Part shown: positions 1-8,986 of the stretch, one piece after another | Position numbering within the stretch: position 1 is the stretch's first letter | How the letters are laid out: every line of letters starts with the position of its first letter | NCBI GenBank assembly: GCA_947627215.1 | Contig: CANQVD010000040.1 | Coordinates: 1 to 34,888 of the forward strand | Length of the DNA stretch: 34,888 nt | From: an uncultured Eisenbergiella sp. | Lineage (GTDB): Bacteria; Bacillota; Clostridia; Lachnospirales; Lachnospiraceae | Direction of reading: 5' to 3' | The notes under the pieces: model-generated | The model's database searches: none | Told to the model about the DNA's origin: nothing | Seen by the model: only the letters and a program-made list of their open reading frames with translations | Position numbers and translations under genes: made by a program

Positions 1-419
1 GGATCCCGCACGAAATAGCCGAAGATCGTGGCGCCCTTTTCCCGCTGGGCAGCCTGCTTCAGCACCCTGGAAAAGCTCTGCCCATAAAAAATATTGTCAC
101 CCAACACCAGCGCCACGCTGTCCGTGCCGATGAAATCCGCGCCAATGAGGAACGCGTCCGCCAGCCCTCTGGGATACTCCTGCACCGCATAGGACATGGA
201 CAGTCCCAACTGCTCCCCCGTGCCGAACAGCTCTTCAAATACCGGAAGATCCCTGGGCGTGGAAATGATCAGAATCTCCCTTATCCCCGCCAGCATCAGC
301 GTGGAAAGAGGATAATAGATCATGGGCTTGTCATACACCGGCATGATCTGTTTGGAAATCGCCTTGGTCAGCGGATAGAGCCTGGTTCCAGATCCGCCCG
401 CCAGAATAATGCCTTTCAT
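1..419 (-). CDS. rfbA: Glucose-1-phosphate thymidylyltransferase, cut by window edge
   Basis: The first 139 codons of RmlA/RfbA, which joins dTTP and glucose-1-phosphate to give dTDP-glucose, the first step toward dTDP-rhamnose and other dTDP-6-deoxy sugars. The protein opens with the nucleotidyltransferase signature [13 protein letters not shown], followed by [18 protein letters not shown] and, near residue 110, LGDNIFYG, all typical of the family. Start is the ATG at 419, with AAGGAG at 431-436. The gene runs off the left edge; full-length relatives have about 290 residues, so the C-terminal half is missing here. It lies 108 bases downstream of rfbB on the same strand. rfbC and rfbD are not in the window and could lie beyond the edge. 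Confidence 0.96.
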   Translation of the reverse strand, partial: MKGIILAGGSGTRLYPLTKAISKQIMPVYDKPMIYYPLSTLMLAGIREILIISTPRDLPVFEELFGTGEQLGLSMSYAVQEYPRGLADAFLIGADFIGTDSVALVLGDNIFYGQSFSRVLKQAAQREKGATIFGYFVRD

Positions 420-527
420 TTGCAGATTTGCTCCTTATCATCGAAATTATCAGATTTATAAGTACGGCAGTTCGATATTTCTTTGGTTCTCGTGCCGCGG
501 CATCCGGACGCGCCCGATACCATATGT

Positions 528-1613
528 TTATTTCTCCGTTTTATACATTTCCTCATAGTACTTCTGATAATCACCGCTGGTCACATTGGCCATCCATTCC
601 TCATGTTCAAAGTACCAGGCGATGGTTTTTTTGATGCCTTCTTTGAACATAGTTTCCGGATACCAGCCGATCTCCGCCTTGATCTTGTCGGGCGCAATGG
701 CGTAGCGCCGGTCATGACCCTTGCGGTCCTCCACATACGTGATCAGATCCTCCCTGACCAGGGCCTTCCTGGGATCGGAATCCGGCAGCATCTCCTGCAG
801 CGTCTCCAGAATGATATGAATAATCTCAATATTCTGCTTTTCATTGTGACCGCCCACATTGTAGGTTTCAAACAACCGCCCCTGCTCCTGCACCATATCG
901 ATGGCCTTGGCATGGTCCTCCACGAACAGCCAGTCTCTTACATTTTTCCCGTCGCCGTATACCGGCAGCTTCCTGCCGTGCAGCGCATTGTTGATGATCA
1001 GCGGGATCAGCTTCTCCGGAAACTGATAAGGGCCGTAGTTGTTGGAACAGTTGGTGATATTGGCCGGAAAATGATAAGTGTCCATATAGGCCTTCACCAG
1101 CATGTCCGATCCTGCCTTGCTGGCGGAATAAGGGCTGTGCGGCGCATAAGGCGTCGTCTCATAAAAATAGCCGCCGTCCTCCTCCAGCGAACCGTAGACC
1201 TCGTCCGTGGAAACATGGAGAAATTTCTTTCCTTCCCTGAATGTGCCGTCCGGCAGCTCCCAGGCCGCTTTCGCGCAGTTGAGCATCACCGCCGTCCCCA
1301 GCACATTGGTCTGTACGAACACCTCCGGATTTTTAATGCTGCGGTCCACATGGCTCTCCGCCGCGAAATGCACGACGCGGTCGATATCATTTTCTGCAAA
1401 AATATTTGAAATTGCTTCTTTATCGCATATATTTGCCTTGATGAACGTATAATTAGGGTGATTTTCCACATCCTTTAAATTCTCCAGATTGCCCGCATAG
1501 GTCAGCGTATCCACATTGATGATGCGGATGGCATCGCCGTATTTGCGGAACATGTAGTGGATGTAGTTGGAGCCGATAAAGCCGGCGCCGCCGGTTACGA
1601 GATAGGTTCTCAT
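528..1613 (-). CDS. rfbB: dTDP-glucose 4,6-dehydratase
   Basis: A 361-residue extended SDR enzyme that converts dTDP-glucose to dTDP-4-keto-6-deoxyglucose in the cytoplasm. The Rossmann motif TGGAGFIGSNY is at the N-terminus; STDEVYG and the catalytic YSASK (Tyr-x-x-x-Lys) are both present, as are the usual NCSNNYGPYQFPEKLIP and NVGGHNEKQN stretches. I chose the ATG at 1613 (MRTYLVTGG) because AGGAGG lies about 8 bases upstream; a longer in-frame TTG start at 1646 would place that ribosome site inside the gene. rfbA follows directly. A 190-base gap separates it from the GT2 gene upstream, and a promoter-like sequence sits in that gap, so rfbBA may be transcribed partly on its own. Confidence 0.97.
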   Translation of the reverse strand: MRTYLVTGGAGFIGSNYIHYMFRKYGDAIRIINVDTLTYAGNLENLKDVENHPNYTFIKANICDKEAISNIFAENDIDRVVHFAAESHVDRSIKNPEVFVQTNVLGTAVMLNCAKAAWELPDGTFREGKKFLHVSTDEVYGSLEEDGGYFYETTPYAPHSPYSASKAGSDMLVKAYMDTYHFPANITNCSNNYGPYQFPEKLIPLIINNALHGRKLPVYGDGKNVRDWLFVEDHAKAIDMVQEQGRLFETYNVGGHNEKQNIEIIHIILETLQEMLPDSDPRKALVREDLITYVEDRKGHDRRYAIAPDKIKAEIGWYPETMFKEGIKKTIAWYFEHEEWMANVTSGDYQKYYEEMYKTEK

Positions 1614-1686
1614 CCTGAAATATCCTCCTGAAACTGTTTCACTCAATAAACAAAATATTACAATGACTCAATGCACATCTTACATC

Positions 1687-1715
1687 AGTGTACCATATCC
1701 CGGAAAATTTTCCAA
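1687..1715 (-). promoter_or_regulatory. Candidate sigma-70/SigA promoter for rfbBA
   Basis: On the minus strand TTGGAA (1710-1715) and TACACT (1687-1692) are separated by exactly 17 bases. They lie 74 bases upstream of the rfbB start, in one of the few sizeable intergenic gaps of the operon. The spacer holds the palindrome GGAAAATTTTCC. Just upstream (about 1750-1790) is an imperfect CCGG...CCGG stem followed by a short T run, which could be a weak terminator of the preceding transcript. The call rests on sequence match only. Confidence 0.45.
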
Positions 1716-1804
1716 TCTGAAAATACGAATCTTCCGCATTCGGTGAAAAACATATCAACCGGCTCTTTGTATGAAACGGACAAACCGGAATATCGCCTCA
1801 CCCC

Positions 1805-2701
1805 TCATTTCCCGTACTTTCCTATCCAAATCCTCTGAATCACCCACGCCGGGATCAGGCACAGCCAGAACAGACAGCCGCACTGCACATCGCTTCTCAT
1901 CCGGCCGGTTTTCCACCCGGCACATCTCCCGTAAACCTGATATAACAACATCATTTTTATTTTCGTCTTCCGGTTCACAGCCGCATCTTCCAGATAGGCT
2001 CTGGACCGTGCCATCATTCCCAAAGGAGATCTCATCTTCATCCGGCGGCCGGACCTGGTCAACCCGCCTTCCAGATAATCACTGAAATAAATGCACTCAT
2101 TGATGTGCACCATCCGGTAAGGGCCCGACATCTTCACCCAGACCAGATCCTCCGGCAGAAAACGTTCCTGCCCGAATACCGGAAACGGATACTGTTTCAG
2201 GACCTCCGTCCGAAATACCTCCGCCTTATCGCCGCCAATACCCCCATTGATCCGCACATCAACATAAGTGCCGATCTCTTCTTTTTCCGGAAAACAGGCT
2301 GTATTCACCGTTCCGTCCGGATAACAGCGCAGGAAGCTGTAGCCGCACAGATCTTTCCGGTCCCGGTATTTCTCATGATAATGCAGGATACGCTCCACCG
2401 CATTTCCCGGCAGCCAGTCATCGCTGTCCACAATAAACGTGAGCTCCGTATCGATCTGCGCGATGCCGAGATTCAGTGCCGTATGCTTTCCACCGTTCTC
2501 TTTATATAAATATCGAAAATCAAGCCTGCCTTCCTGCTGCCACTGCTTAGCCAGAGAAGCCGTATGATCCTGACTCCCATCATCTATCAAAAGCCAGCAG
2601 AAACGGAGATCGGATTGTTGCTTTAAACTTTCGTACAATTTGGGTAAATATTCTGACCTATTGTATGTTGTCGTTAATATTGTCAGATATCTTGTATTCA
2701 T
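1805..2701 (-). CDS. Glycosyltransferase family 2
   Basis: A 298-residue cytoplasmic GT-A fold transferase that should add one sugar to the growing lipid-linked repeat unit. The N-terminal half has the GT2 pattern: LTILTTTYNRSEYL (residues 5-19), LLIDDGSQDHT (37-47) with the nucleotide-binding Asp pair, and VDSDDWL (91-97), the metal-binding DxD. No membrane helix is evident except a hydrophobic patch near the C-terminus. Start is ATG 2701; no good Shine-Dalgarno sequence is visible in the AT-rich leader. Donor and linkage cannot be read from the sequence. Confidence 0.88.
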   Translation of the reverse strand: MNTRYLTILTTTYNRSEYLPKLYESLKQQSDLRFCWLLIDDGSQDHTASLAKQWQQEGRLDFRYLYKENGGKHTALNLGIAQIDTELTFIVDSDDWLPGNAVERILHYHEKYRDRKDLCGYSFLRCYPDGTVNTACFPEKEEIGTYVDVRINGGIGGDKAEVFRTEVLKQYPFPVFGQERFLPEDLVWVKMSGPYRMVHINECIYFSDYLEGGLTRSGRRMKMRSPLGMMARSRAYLEDAAVNRKTKIKMMLLYQVYGRCAGWKTGRMRSDVQCGCLFWLCLIPAWVIQRIWIGKYGK

Positions 2702-2796
2702 ATTCTGTTATTTTCTGAATTATCTATTCTTAATTATTTGTATTCCAGATTAGTGTATTCAACATCGGCGATACCCAACCACACAATCTATTTTTC

Positions 2797-3960
2797 TCAT
2801 CCAAATTCTCCCGCACTGCGGGCTCCCTGTTCCTTTAGAATCATCTGTACGACGCGGTAATACCGTTCAAACTGAAAATTCTTTTTCACATGCTCATAGG
2901 CCGCTCTGCCCATCTCCAGAAGCGCTTCTCTGTCCTGAAGAATCCGCTCCATCTTTCTCTCCAGATCCTGCTGATCGCAGTCCCGAAACACATATCCCGT
3001 CTTTCCTTCCAGGATATAACTGGCGCTGCCATTATCGCTGCCGCTGATTACCGGAATCGAAAAGGCCATTCCTTCGATCACTGTAATAGAAATGGGCTCC
3101 CCCGTACTGGGGATCACATACAGATCCGCATTGGCATATTCTTCCATCACTCTTGTCCGATTCAGATTCGTATAAAGCGTCACCCGATCCGACAGGCCCT
3201 TCTCCTTTACATAGTCCGTGATCTTATCATAGTACTCCTGATGAAAGCGGTTCGACAGTTCTCCCGCGATCACCAGATGCAGCGGATATTTGCCGGAAAG
3301 CGCCTCTATTGCATGGACCATCATCCATAAATTCTTGCGTTCCTGATATTTCCCAATGCAGAAAACATTGATCCTCCCGTTTTTGAAATAAGTTCGTTCC
3401 TCCGGCGAAAGCTGCGGCTCCATGAGAAAAGGCGCCCAATAGCTTTTCTCATCCTTCTTCTTGCCCTGATAATCCGTCCCCACAATGTCGGTAGGCGTCA
3501 TCCGATATTGCGGCGTCAGTCTGCGGACGATCCGGTGCGCCAGGTCATTTTTGAACTGCGTATCCCAGACCGGGCTCAGATTATAAAGGATCGTCGGGAT
3601 ATGATAATGCCTGCAGAGCGCCGTCATACAAATTGTATAAACTGACCTTTCCCGGAGAATCGCCACATCCGGCGCAAAATCCCGAATAACCTTCGCCGCC
3701 CTTCTCACAGGCGGCCAGCCGCATTTCAGGCGCATATCCATCGCGAAGGGTCTGCTGCGAAACAGTACATTGACATATATCCAATCCAGGACACGGAACA
3801 GCGTCCCATATCCCAGAATGACCGGCTTCACATAAGTATAGTCCTCGATCTTTCCGGCATACTGACTGATAAAACAGATTTCATGCCCGTTTTCCTTCCA
3901 TCCCTTCATGATCATATTCTGATTGGTATGATACCGGTGGGACATATATAATACTTTCAT
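2797..3960 (-). CDS. Glycosyltransferase family 4 (GT-B)
   Basis: A 387-residue GT-B transferase. The C-terminal half carries the GT4 donor-site region: GKYQERKN near 203-210 (the usual lysine-bearing loop), then E288 and E296 in GEPISITVIEG, the E-x7-E motif of retaining GT4 enzymes. The N-terminus, MKVLYMSHRYHTNQN, is a typical first Rossmann strand. Start is ATG 3960 with GGGAGAG about 12 bases upstream. The next gene upstream ends 33 bases away. The acceptor is unknown. A 95-base AT-rich spacer separates this gene from the GT2 downstream. Confidence 0.9.
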   Translation of the reverse strand: MKVLYMSHRYHTNQNMIMKGWKENGHEICFISQYAGKIEDYTYVKPVILGYGTLFRVLDWIYVNVLFRSRPFAMDMRLKCGWPPVRRAAKVIRDFAPDVAILRERSVYTICMTALCRHYHIPTILYNLSPVWDTQFKNDLAHRIVRRLTPQYRMTPTDIVGTDYQGKKKDEKSYWAPFLMEPQLSPEERTYFKNGRINVFCIGKYQERKNLWMMVHAIEALSGKYPLHLVIAGELSNRFHQEYYDKITDYVKEKGLSDRVTLYTNLNRTRVMEEYANADLYVIPSTGEPISITVIEGMAFSIPVISGSDNGSASYILEGKTGYVFRDCDQQDLERKMERILQDREALLEMGRAAYEHVKKNFQFERYYRVVQMILKEQGARSAGEFG

Positions 3961-3993
3961 GAAATTACATCTCTCCCAAAATCATATCTAATA

Positions 3994-5046
3994 TTATAAT
4001 AATTCAATGTATTTTTTTGCAATTTCCGATATTTTGTATTTATTTTTAATCATTTCAGCATTTATTGATATATTTTCAGAATATTCAAAATTTTCTGCAA
4101 TTTTCTTCATCGCATTTGTCAGCGAAGCTGCATCCCCCATCGGTACCAGTATTCCATTCCTGTCATTTCGGATACAGGCCCTGCTTCCGCCGATCGGACA
4201 ATCCGTGGATATCACCGGAAGCCCCATTGCCATTGCCTCCAGCAGTGAATTGGACAGTCCCTCATAATCTGAGGACAGGACAAACATGGCGCTGTCCCGA
4301 ATTTCTTCTCTCATATCTTTGCAAAATCCGTGAAAAATCACCTTTCCAGCGATTTCGAGCTGCCCGGCATATTTCCGCAATTCCTCTTCCAGATAACCCT
4401 TTCCGTAAATATCCAGCAAATATGCAGGATGTTCCTTTGAAAATGCCGCAAAAGCCTCCAGCAGCAAACGGTGATTTTTCTGGGGCTCCAGACGTCCCGC
4501 CGTAACGACCCTCTTTTTTCGCTCCCCTTCGAACCGGGACGGAAGATCAGGACTGACGGGGTTCCCGATCACCACCGCTTTCTTCCGCAGAGCTTTGGGA
4601 AAACACTCCACACAGTCCTGCGTCTGACAAACCAGACGTTTCGCAAAAAGGTAGAAAAAATTCCGATACAGCTTATGATCACAGCTCCCGGGATCGATCC
4701 GTTCCGACACGATCATATCCCGTTTCATGAACAGCGTGGAAAGCACCACAAATCCCGTGCCGTAAGTGCTGAAAGAAAAGATATGACATCCTCTGTTTTT
4801 TTTGAAATAGGCCCGCATATTTGCAAGCCTTTTCAGGCGTATGGCCATACTTCCCCCGGAAGCGCCGCCTGCACTGACCGTTTCCACCCGGGGGTCCAAC
4901 GGATAAGCCTGTTGAGAGCCTGCAAAAGAAAGAATCGACACAGAAATTCCCCATTCGGCAAACTGATTTGCCAGAAGAGAGATCACACGTTCCGTACCGC
5001 CTCCGGCCATATCCGGAACTACAAATACGATTTTCATTTCACTCAT
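3994..5046 (-). CDS. Glycosyltransferase family 4
   Basis: A 350-residue GT-B enzyme of the type annotated as N-acetylgalactosamine or galactose transferase in capsule loci. The glycine-rich acceptor loop VVPDMAGGGTERVI lies near the N-terminus, GRLEPQKNHRLLLEAF in the middle, and EGLSNSLLE gives the E-x7-E motif, followed by AMAMGLPVISTDCPIGG. The reading frame is open for 61 codons further upstream, but that part lies inside the preceding gene. I take the ATG at 5046 because it overlaps the upstream stop as ATGA; the ATG at 5037 (MKIVFVVPD) is an alternative. Donor specificity is not readable. Confidence 0.9.
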   Translation of the reverse strand: MSEMKIVFVVPDMAGGGTERVISLLANQFAEWGISVSILSFAGSQQAYPLDPRVETVSAGGASGGSMAIRLKRLANMRAYFKKNRGCHIFSFSTYGTGFVVLSTLFMKRDMIVSERIDPGSCDHKLYRNFFYLFAKRLVCQTQDCVECFPKALRKKAVVIGNPVSPDLPSRFEGERKKRVVTAGRLEPQKNHRLLLEAFAAFSKEHPAYLLDIYGKGYLEEELRKYAGQLEIAGKVIFHGFCKDMREEIRDSAMFVLSSDYEGLSNSLLEAMAMGLPVISTDCPIGGSRACIRNDRNGILVPMGDAASLTNAMKKIAENFEYSENISINAEMIKNKYKISEIAKKYIELL

Positions 5047-6587
5047 CCAACTTTCCGGGCTTTCCTGACATACCCCTGCCGCCTTTGCCGGATCCGGCAT
5101 TGCAGCAGCTTCAGCGCGAGTATATATACCATGGACCAGAAAGGCCCAAATCCATAAATCATATACCGCTGCATTCCGAAGAAAAGCATACACATCGTCA
5201 GGATCCATATCCAGTTTACAGCAATGCATGCCATCATGCCCTCCCAGTATCGGGGCGCCTCTTTCCGCCGCCTATACCAGATGATCATCAGCAGCGCCGC
5301 CCCCAGATACGCACCAAAGGCAAAAATATGACACGCCAGATAGATCTCTTCAATCTGGAAAAACACGGTGCATAAGGTTCCCACCGGGATCAGGCATAGG
5401 AAATGATAAAGAATTCTCGGCCAGTGAGCCCGCAATAATTCCATGCAGATCTGATTCACCGCCTTTTCATAGTCCAATCCGCAATCCGGATGGGCAGCCT
5501 GATATTCTCTGATTTCCGCATTCAGAATATCAGTGCCGCCCGCGATCCCATTCATGATGTCCTGCCACTTCCACAATCCCTCTCTCGCATAGACATATCG
5601 GTTTCGCTCCATTTCCATCTGCTCAAAAACGGCCAGATAAAACCGCTGCAGCTCCTCCTCCTCAAACAGCCGATAATCCTCATAATCCATCTCATATAAC
5701 GTTTTATCTATCAGAAGGCTCCCATACTGAACCGTTACGTTATTCTCACGCTTTCCCTCATTTTCCGTTTTTTCATTGTCTTCCTCATTTCCTGTATCCT
5801 GTTCATCTCCGGCATTTCCACTATTTTTATAATTCTCCTCAGCCGCCCTTTCCTCCGCGGTTTCTTCCGCAATCCCCTCTGAACTCGTCAAGGAAATGAC
5901 CGTCTGTCCCACCTCATTGATGCTCAATAAAATCAATATCAATGCGAGGAAAATCCCAGCGCACTGACAGACCGTAACAAATGCTTTTGTTAATTTGTAC
6001 GATAATTTTTTCCCATCGCACCTTCTCCACCTGATATAGAACCAAACGGCCGCCGCAATCACAAAGGTAAGCTGCATCTGCGTCCTTACCATCGCCATCA
6101 GACAGGAAAAGATACAGACTTTTATAAACATCCGATTCGTCTTTTCGGAGACAGCCCGAATCACAAAAATCATAAAGATATAAAACAACGGGTAAGAAAA
6201 CGCTTCTGTCAATATCTCCCGATTCACCATAGATATGGGCAGATTGATTGTCAGCGGTGTCAGGATCGCTATCAGCAGGGGCAGCGCCTCAACCCTTTTC
6301 ACCGCATAATATTCCCGCAGAAAGTGAAAAAAAACTACACAGCATACCGCTGCAAACAAAGTCTGCTCAATTGCTGCCGCATATAAAAAGGCTGACTCTC
6401 CAAAAAGGATCCGATTTCCCTGCAGAAAAATCTGGTAAAACGGCATGACCCCCACGCGCTTCGCATAGTTTAAATACGCCGCACTGTCTTTATACAGCGA
6501 ATAAAATCCCTCCCCCGGCAGGAGCAGAAACAAAAATATGCCTATGCTTATGATGGAGTAATAAATCCTGTCTTTTTTCGTCGTCAT
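5043..6587 (-). CDS. Multi-pass membrane protein, GT-C-like, with acidic loop
   Basis: A 514-residue integral membrane protein of no family I recognise firmly. A first helix (about 10-23) is followed by a loop with DSAAYLNYAKRVG (34-46), an acidic-first-loop arrangement seen in GT-C glycosyltransferases, then about eight more hydrophobic segments. Residues 236-282 form a striking low-complexity loop rich in Glu, Asn and Asp, between two helices. The last part (about 400-490) is again membrane-embedded. The context of other large membrane proteins and a lipid-linked sugar synthase fits transfer on the outer face of the membrane, but this is inference. Start is ATG 6587 with AAGGAG 12 bases upstream; it overlaps the next GT4 by 4 bases. 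Confidence 0.75.
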   Translation of the reverse strand: MTTKKDRIYYSIISIGIFLFLLLPGEGFYSLYKDSAAYLNYAKRVGVMPFYQIFLQGNRILFGESAFLYAAAIEQTLFAAVCCVVFFHFLREYYAVKRVEALPLLIAILTPLTINLPISMVNREILTEAFSYPLFYIFMIFVIRAVSEKTNRMFIKVCIFSCLMAMVRTQMQLTFVIAAAVWFYIRWRRCDGKKLSYKLTKAFVTVCQCAGIFLALILILLSINEVGQTVISLTSSEGIAEETAEERAAEENYKNSGNAGDEQDTGNEEDNEKTENEGKRENNVTVQYGSLLIDKTLYEMDYEDYRLFEEEELQRFYLAVFEQMEMERNRYVYAREGLWKWQDIMNGIAGGTDILNAEIREYQAAHPDCGLDYEKAVNQICMELLRAHWPRILYHFLCLIPVGTLCTVFFQIEEIYLACHIFAFGAYLGAALLMIIWYRRRKEAPRYWEGMMACIAVNWIWILTMCMLFFGMQRYMIYGFGPFWSMVYILALKLLQCRIRQRRQGYVRKARKVG

Positions 6588-6615
6588 GCCGCCGGCGCTC
6601 CTTCTGCAATATTAT

Positions 6616-7629
6616 CTATTCCCGTGCCTCCGGAATGAAGGAATTCTCCCCCAGACTGTACTTCCCGCCCTTTAAGAACTTATGCTTCACCACCCACCAG
6701 CCAGGCACCCAGATGTATTTGTGCATGGCCGGGGAAGCGCTGCCGATCATCCAGCAGTTGCGGTCGCATTTACGGGTACATTCCCGCACCGCTTCCGCCT
6801 GGCCGGAATTCCACAGCTCCTCCCAGCTCTGACGGCGCAGGTTGCCCATCACCGCCTTTTTCTCCATGCCGTTGCAGGGAAGCACATCACAGAAGGGATC
6901 GATGAAAAACGCGTTTCGGGACATGTCACAGGGCAAAAGCCGTTTATTGCCGTAAATATAATTGATCAGACCGTGATTGAAATAAGCCCGAAACCATTTT
7001 TTCGGCGAATTGCTTTTCAGCAGTTCATTGATCAGCTTCTCGAAATTTCGTGAAACCTTCAGTTTATCCTCAATCTTATTGTCCGCTTTGCGAAAATAAA
7101 AGGAATTGTGCAGGGTCGCCGTGGCGAATTCCATCCCCATATCATCGGCAATATTGTACAGCGGCACCAGATCCTCACAATTCATATCCTGTACCGTCAT
7201 ACCGAAGCCCACGTCCGGATGTCCCATCTCCACCAGCGTTTTTAATGTCCGATATCCCCGATTGAAGCCGTCCGGTATCCCGCGGATCCTGTCGTTGGTT
7301 TCCTGCAGTCCCTCGATGCTGATGCGGATGCCGACCTTCGGGAACTCCTTGCAGAGCGCAATGATACGGTCTGTGAAATACCCGTTGGTGGAAATCACGA
7401 TCCGATCCGATTTCCGATAGAGTTCCCGTACGATATCCGGTATGTCCTTCCGGATAAAAGGCTCCCCTCCCGTGATGTTGGTAAAGGCCATCTCCGGCAG
7501 CTTCCGGATCTCCGCCAGCGTGATCTCTTCCTCCGGTCTGCTGGGATCCTTAAAACAGTCACACATATTGCACCGCGCATTGCAGCGATATGTTACAATC
7601 ACCGTACCCCACAGTGTTCTTCTCGCCAT
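6616..7629 (-). CDS. Radical SAM/SPASM domain protein
   Basis: A 337-residue protein with the radical SAM cluster motif C16-x3-C20-x2-C23 (YRCNARCNMCDC), then NITGGEPFIRKD, the GGE SAM-binding motif. The C-terminal part has Cys-rich clusters (PCDMSR, FCDVLPCNGMEKKAVMGNL, ECTRKCDRNC) of the SPASM type, which bind one or two auxiliary 4Fe-4S clusters. NLRRQSWEELWNSG is the usual SPASM spacer. Such enzymes modify peptides or sugars by radical chemistry; the substrate here is unknown. Lying among glycosyltransferases, it may act on a sugar nucleotide, a lipid-linked sugar or a protein acceptor. Start is ATG 7629 with only a weak purine-rich site (GAGAG). Gaps to its neighbours are 28 and 85 bases. 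Confidence 0.9.
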   Translation of the reverse strand: MARRTLWGTVIVTYRCNARCNMCDCFKDPSRPEEEITLAEIRKLPEMAFTNITGGEPFIRKDIPDIVRELYRKSDRIVISTNGYFTDRIIALCKEFPKVGIRISIEGLQETNDRIRGIPDGFNRGYRTLKTLVEMGHPDVGFGMTVQDMNCEDLVPLYNIADDMGMEFATATLHNSFYFRKADNKIEDKLKVSRNFEKLINELLKSNSPKKWFRAYFNHGLINYIYGNKRLLPCDMSRNAFFIDPFCDVLPCNGMEKKAVMGNLRRQSWEELWNSGQAEAVRECTRKCDRNCWMIGSASPAMHKYIWVPGWWVVKHKFLKGGKYSLGENSFIPEARE

Positions 7630-7714
7630 ACTCTCTCATCCCCGCTCCATCTGCCTGCGGCAGACATCTTTTTTAATATTCAGACCGTTTTATGAAGCGT
7701 CTGAACAAATCCCC

Positions 7715-8923
7715 TCAGGAGGCATCCCGATATATCTCCTTCACCAGCTTTTCGCAATACTGCTCCACGGTGGAAAAGGAAACGTTTCTGCAATTCTCCG
7801 TCAGCCTTTTTAACCTGTCCCGCTCTGCCCAGAGCGCGGCGAGCTTTTCCCGCAATTCTGATTCGCTGCCGCCGGAAAACAAAATTCCCGTCACACCGTC
7901 CTCTAAAAGCTCCGGCGTCCCGCCCAGATCGGAAGCCAGCACCGGCGTCCCGCAGAGCTGCGTTTCCATCACGGAAAAAGGACAGTTCTCATACCATTCT
8001 GAAGGAAACACTGAAAACCGGGCCTTCCGGACAGTATCCCAAAGCGCTTTTCCGGATAAGAACCCTCTGTTCTCGATGTTGGGAACCGCATTCACCTCAT
8101 CCTCCATGGGCCCCGTCCCGGCGAACACAAACGGGATCTCCGGAAGACTGCGGCACACCCGAAGCAGCGTTCCGGTTCCCTTTTCTTCGCAGAAGCGGCC
8201 GAAATAAAGCACATAATCCTCTTTCACGACCGCTGCTTCCTCCGGAGCGTCCGCAAAATTGTGCATCACCACGGTACGCCCCCGCAAATCCGGATGAGTC
8301 TCCAGCTTGTCCTGCATGAAGCGGCTGGGACAAATGACCGCGTCCAGCATCCGATAGGCGTGGAGTCCCCGATAGAGCGCTCCTTCTGCGCTTCCCAGAA
8401 TGCTTCTGAGCTTTGAGCCGTGTATACAATTATGCCTCACACAGTTTAAAACAGGTCCGTCCAAACACCGTCTGCATCGCTCCTTCGTGGCGGGAACCAT
8501 CAGCAGATGGTTCGGACAGACAAGCTGGTAATCATGCGCCGTATATACCAGCCGGACCTTCTTGCCCGTCCTATTCCCGTAACGCCGAACCGCATACAGG
8601 ATTGACGGCGTGAGCTGAAAATTGAAATTATTCACATGCACCGCGTCCGGCGCGAAATCCTCCAGCACCCTTTCCAGCTTCCTGCCTGCCTCTCCGGAAT
8701 AGAGAATTCGAAAAGGATACAGCAGTCTTTTCCATCCGTTGGCATGAAAGTCCATGTCAGAAGTATAACACTCCAGCCGGTTTCCCACAACCCTTCCTTC
8801 ATGTTCCATGCCAAAATACTGCACCTGATGCCCCATCTTCTGAAGCTGTTTCCCGATCTCAAAGATATAGGTCTCGGAACCGCCGTTGGGATATAAAAAC
8901 TTATTGACGATCAGAATCTTCAC
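7715..8923 (-). CDS. Glycosyltransferase family 4
   Basis: A 402-residue GT-B enzyme. The N-terminus VKILIVNKFLYPNGGSETYI has the acceptor-side GGSE loop. YFGRFCEEKGTGTLL marks the start of the donor domain and ENCPFSVME gives E-x7-E, followed by TQLCGTPVLASDLGGTPELL. A Cys-rich stretch (CPNHLLMVPATKERCRRC) near the middle, preceded by TAHDYQLV, is common in one subgroup of these transferases and could bind a metal. I chose the GTG at 8923 because it matches the usual first residues of the family and has AAAGGAA upstream; a TTG at 8953 would add ten charged residues. The sugar transferred is unknown. Confidence 0.9.
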   Translation of the reverse strand: MKILIVNKFLYPNGGSETYIFEIGKQLQKMGHQVQYFGMEHEGRVVGNRLECYTSDMDFHANGWKRLLYPFRILYSGEAGRKLERVLEDFAPDAVHVNNFNFQLTPSILYAVRRYGNRTGKKVRLVYTAHDYQLVCPNHLLMVPATKERCRRCLDGPVLNCVRHNCIHGSKLRSILGSAEGALYRGLHAYRMLDAVICPSRFMQDKLETHPDLRGRTVVMHNFADAPEEAAVVKEDYVLYFGRFCEEKGTGTLLRVCRSLPEIPFVFAGTGPMEDEVNAVPNIENRGFLSGKALWDTVRKARFSVFPSEWYENCPFSVMETQLCGTPVLASDLGGTPELLEDGVTGILFSGGSESELREKLAALWAERDRLKRLTENCRNVSFSTVEQYCEKLVKEIYRDAS

Positions 8924-8986
8924 TGTCCGCCGTTCCTTTCCTTTTCTCGCCAACCAGACCGCAAATTTCCTTCCGGCCGCTCTTTC

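Noticed and set aside
485-510. Palindrome TGCCGCGGCA between rfbB and rfbA as a terminator
   Set aside because: The stem is short and not followed by a T run on the minus strand; rfbA continues in the same direction.
483-1409. Long plus-strand open frame opposite rfbB
   Set aside because: It is a shadow of rfbB: no family motifs, no ribosome site, and the minus strand has the full SDR signature.
5047-5229. 61-residue N-terminal extension of the GT4 ending at 3994
   Set aside because: It lies entirely within the upstream membrane-protein gene and lacks GT4 features; the ATGA start at 5046 is better.
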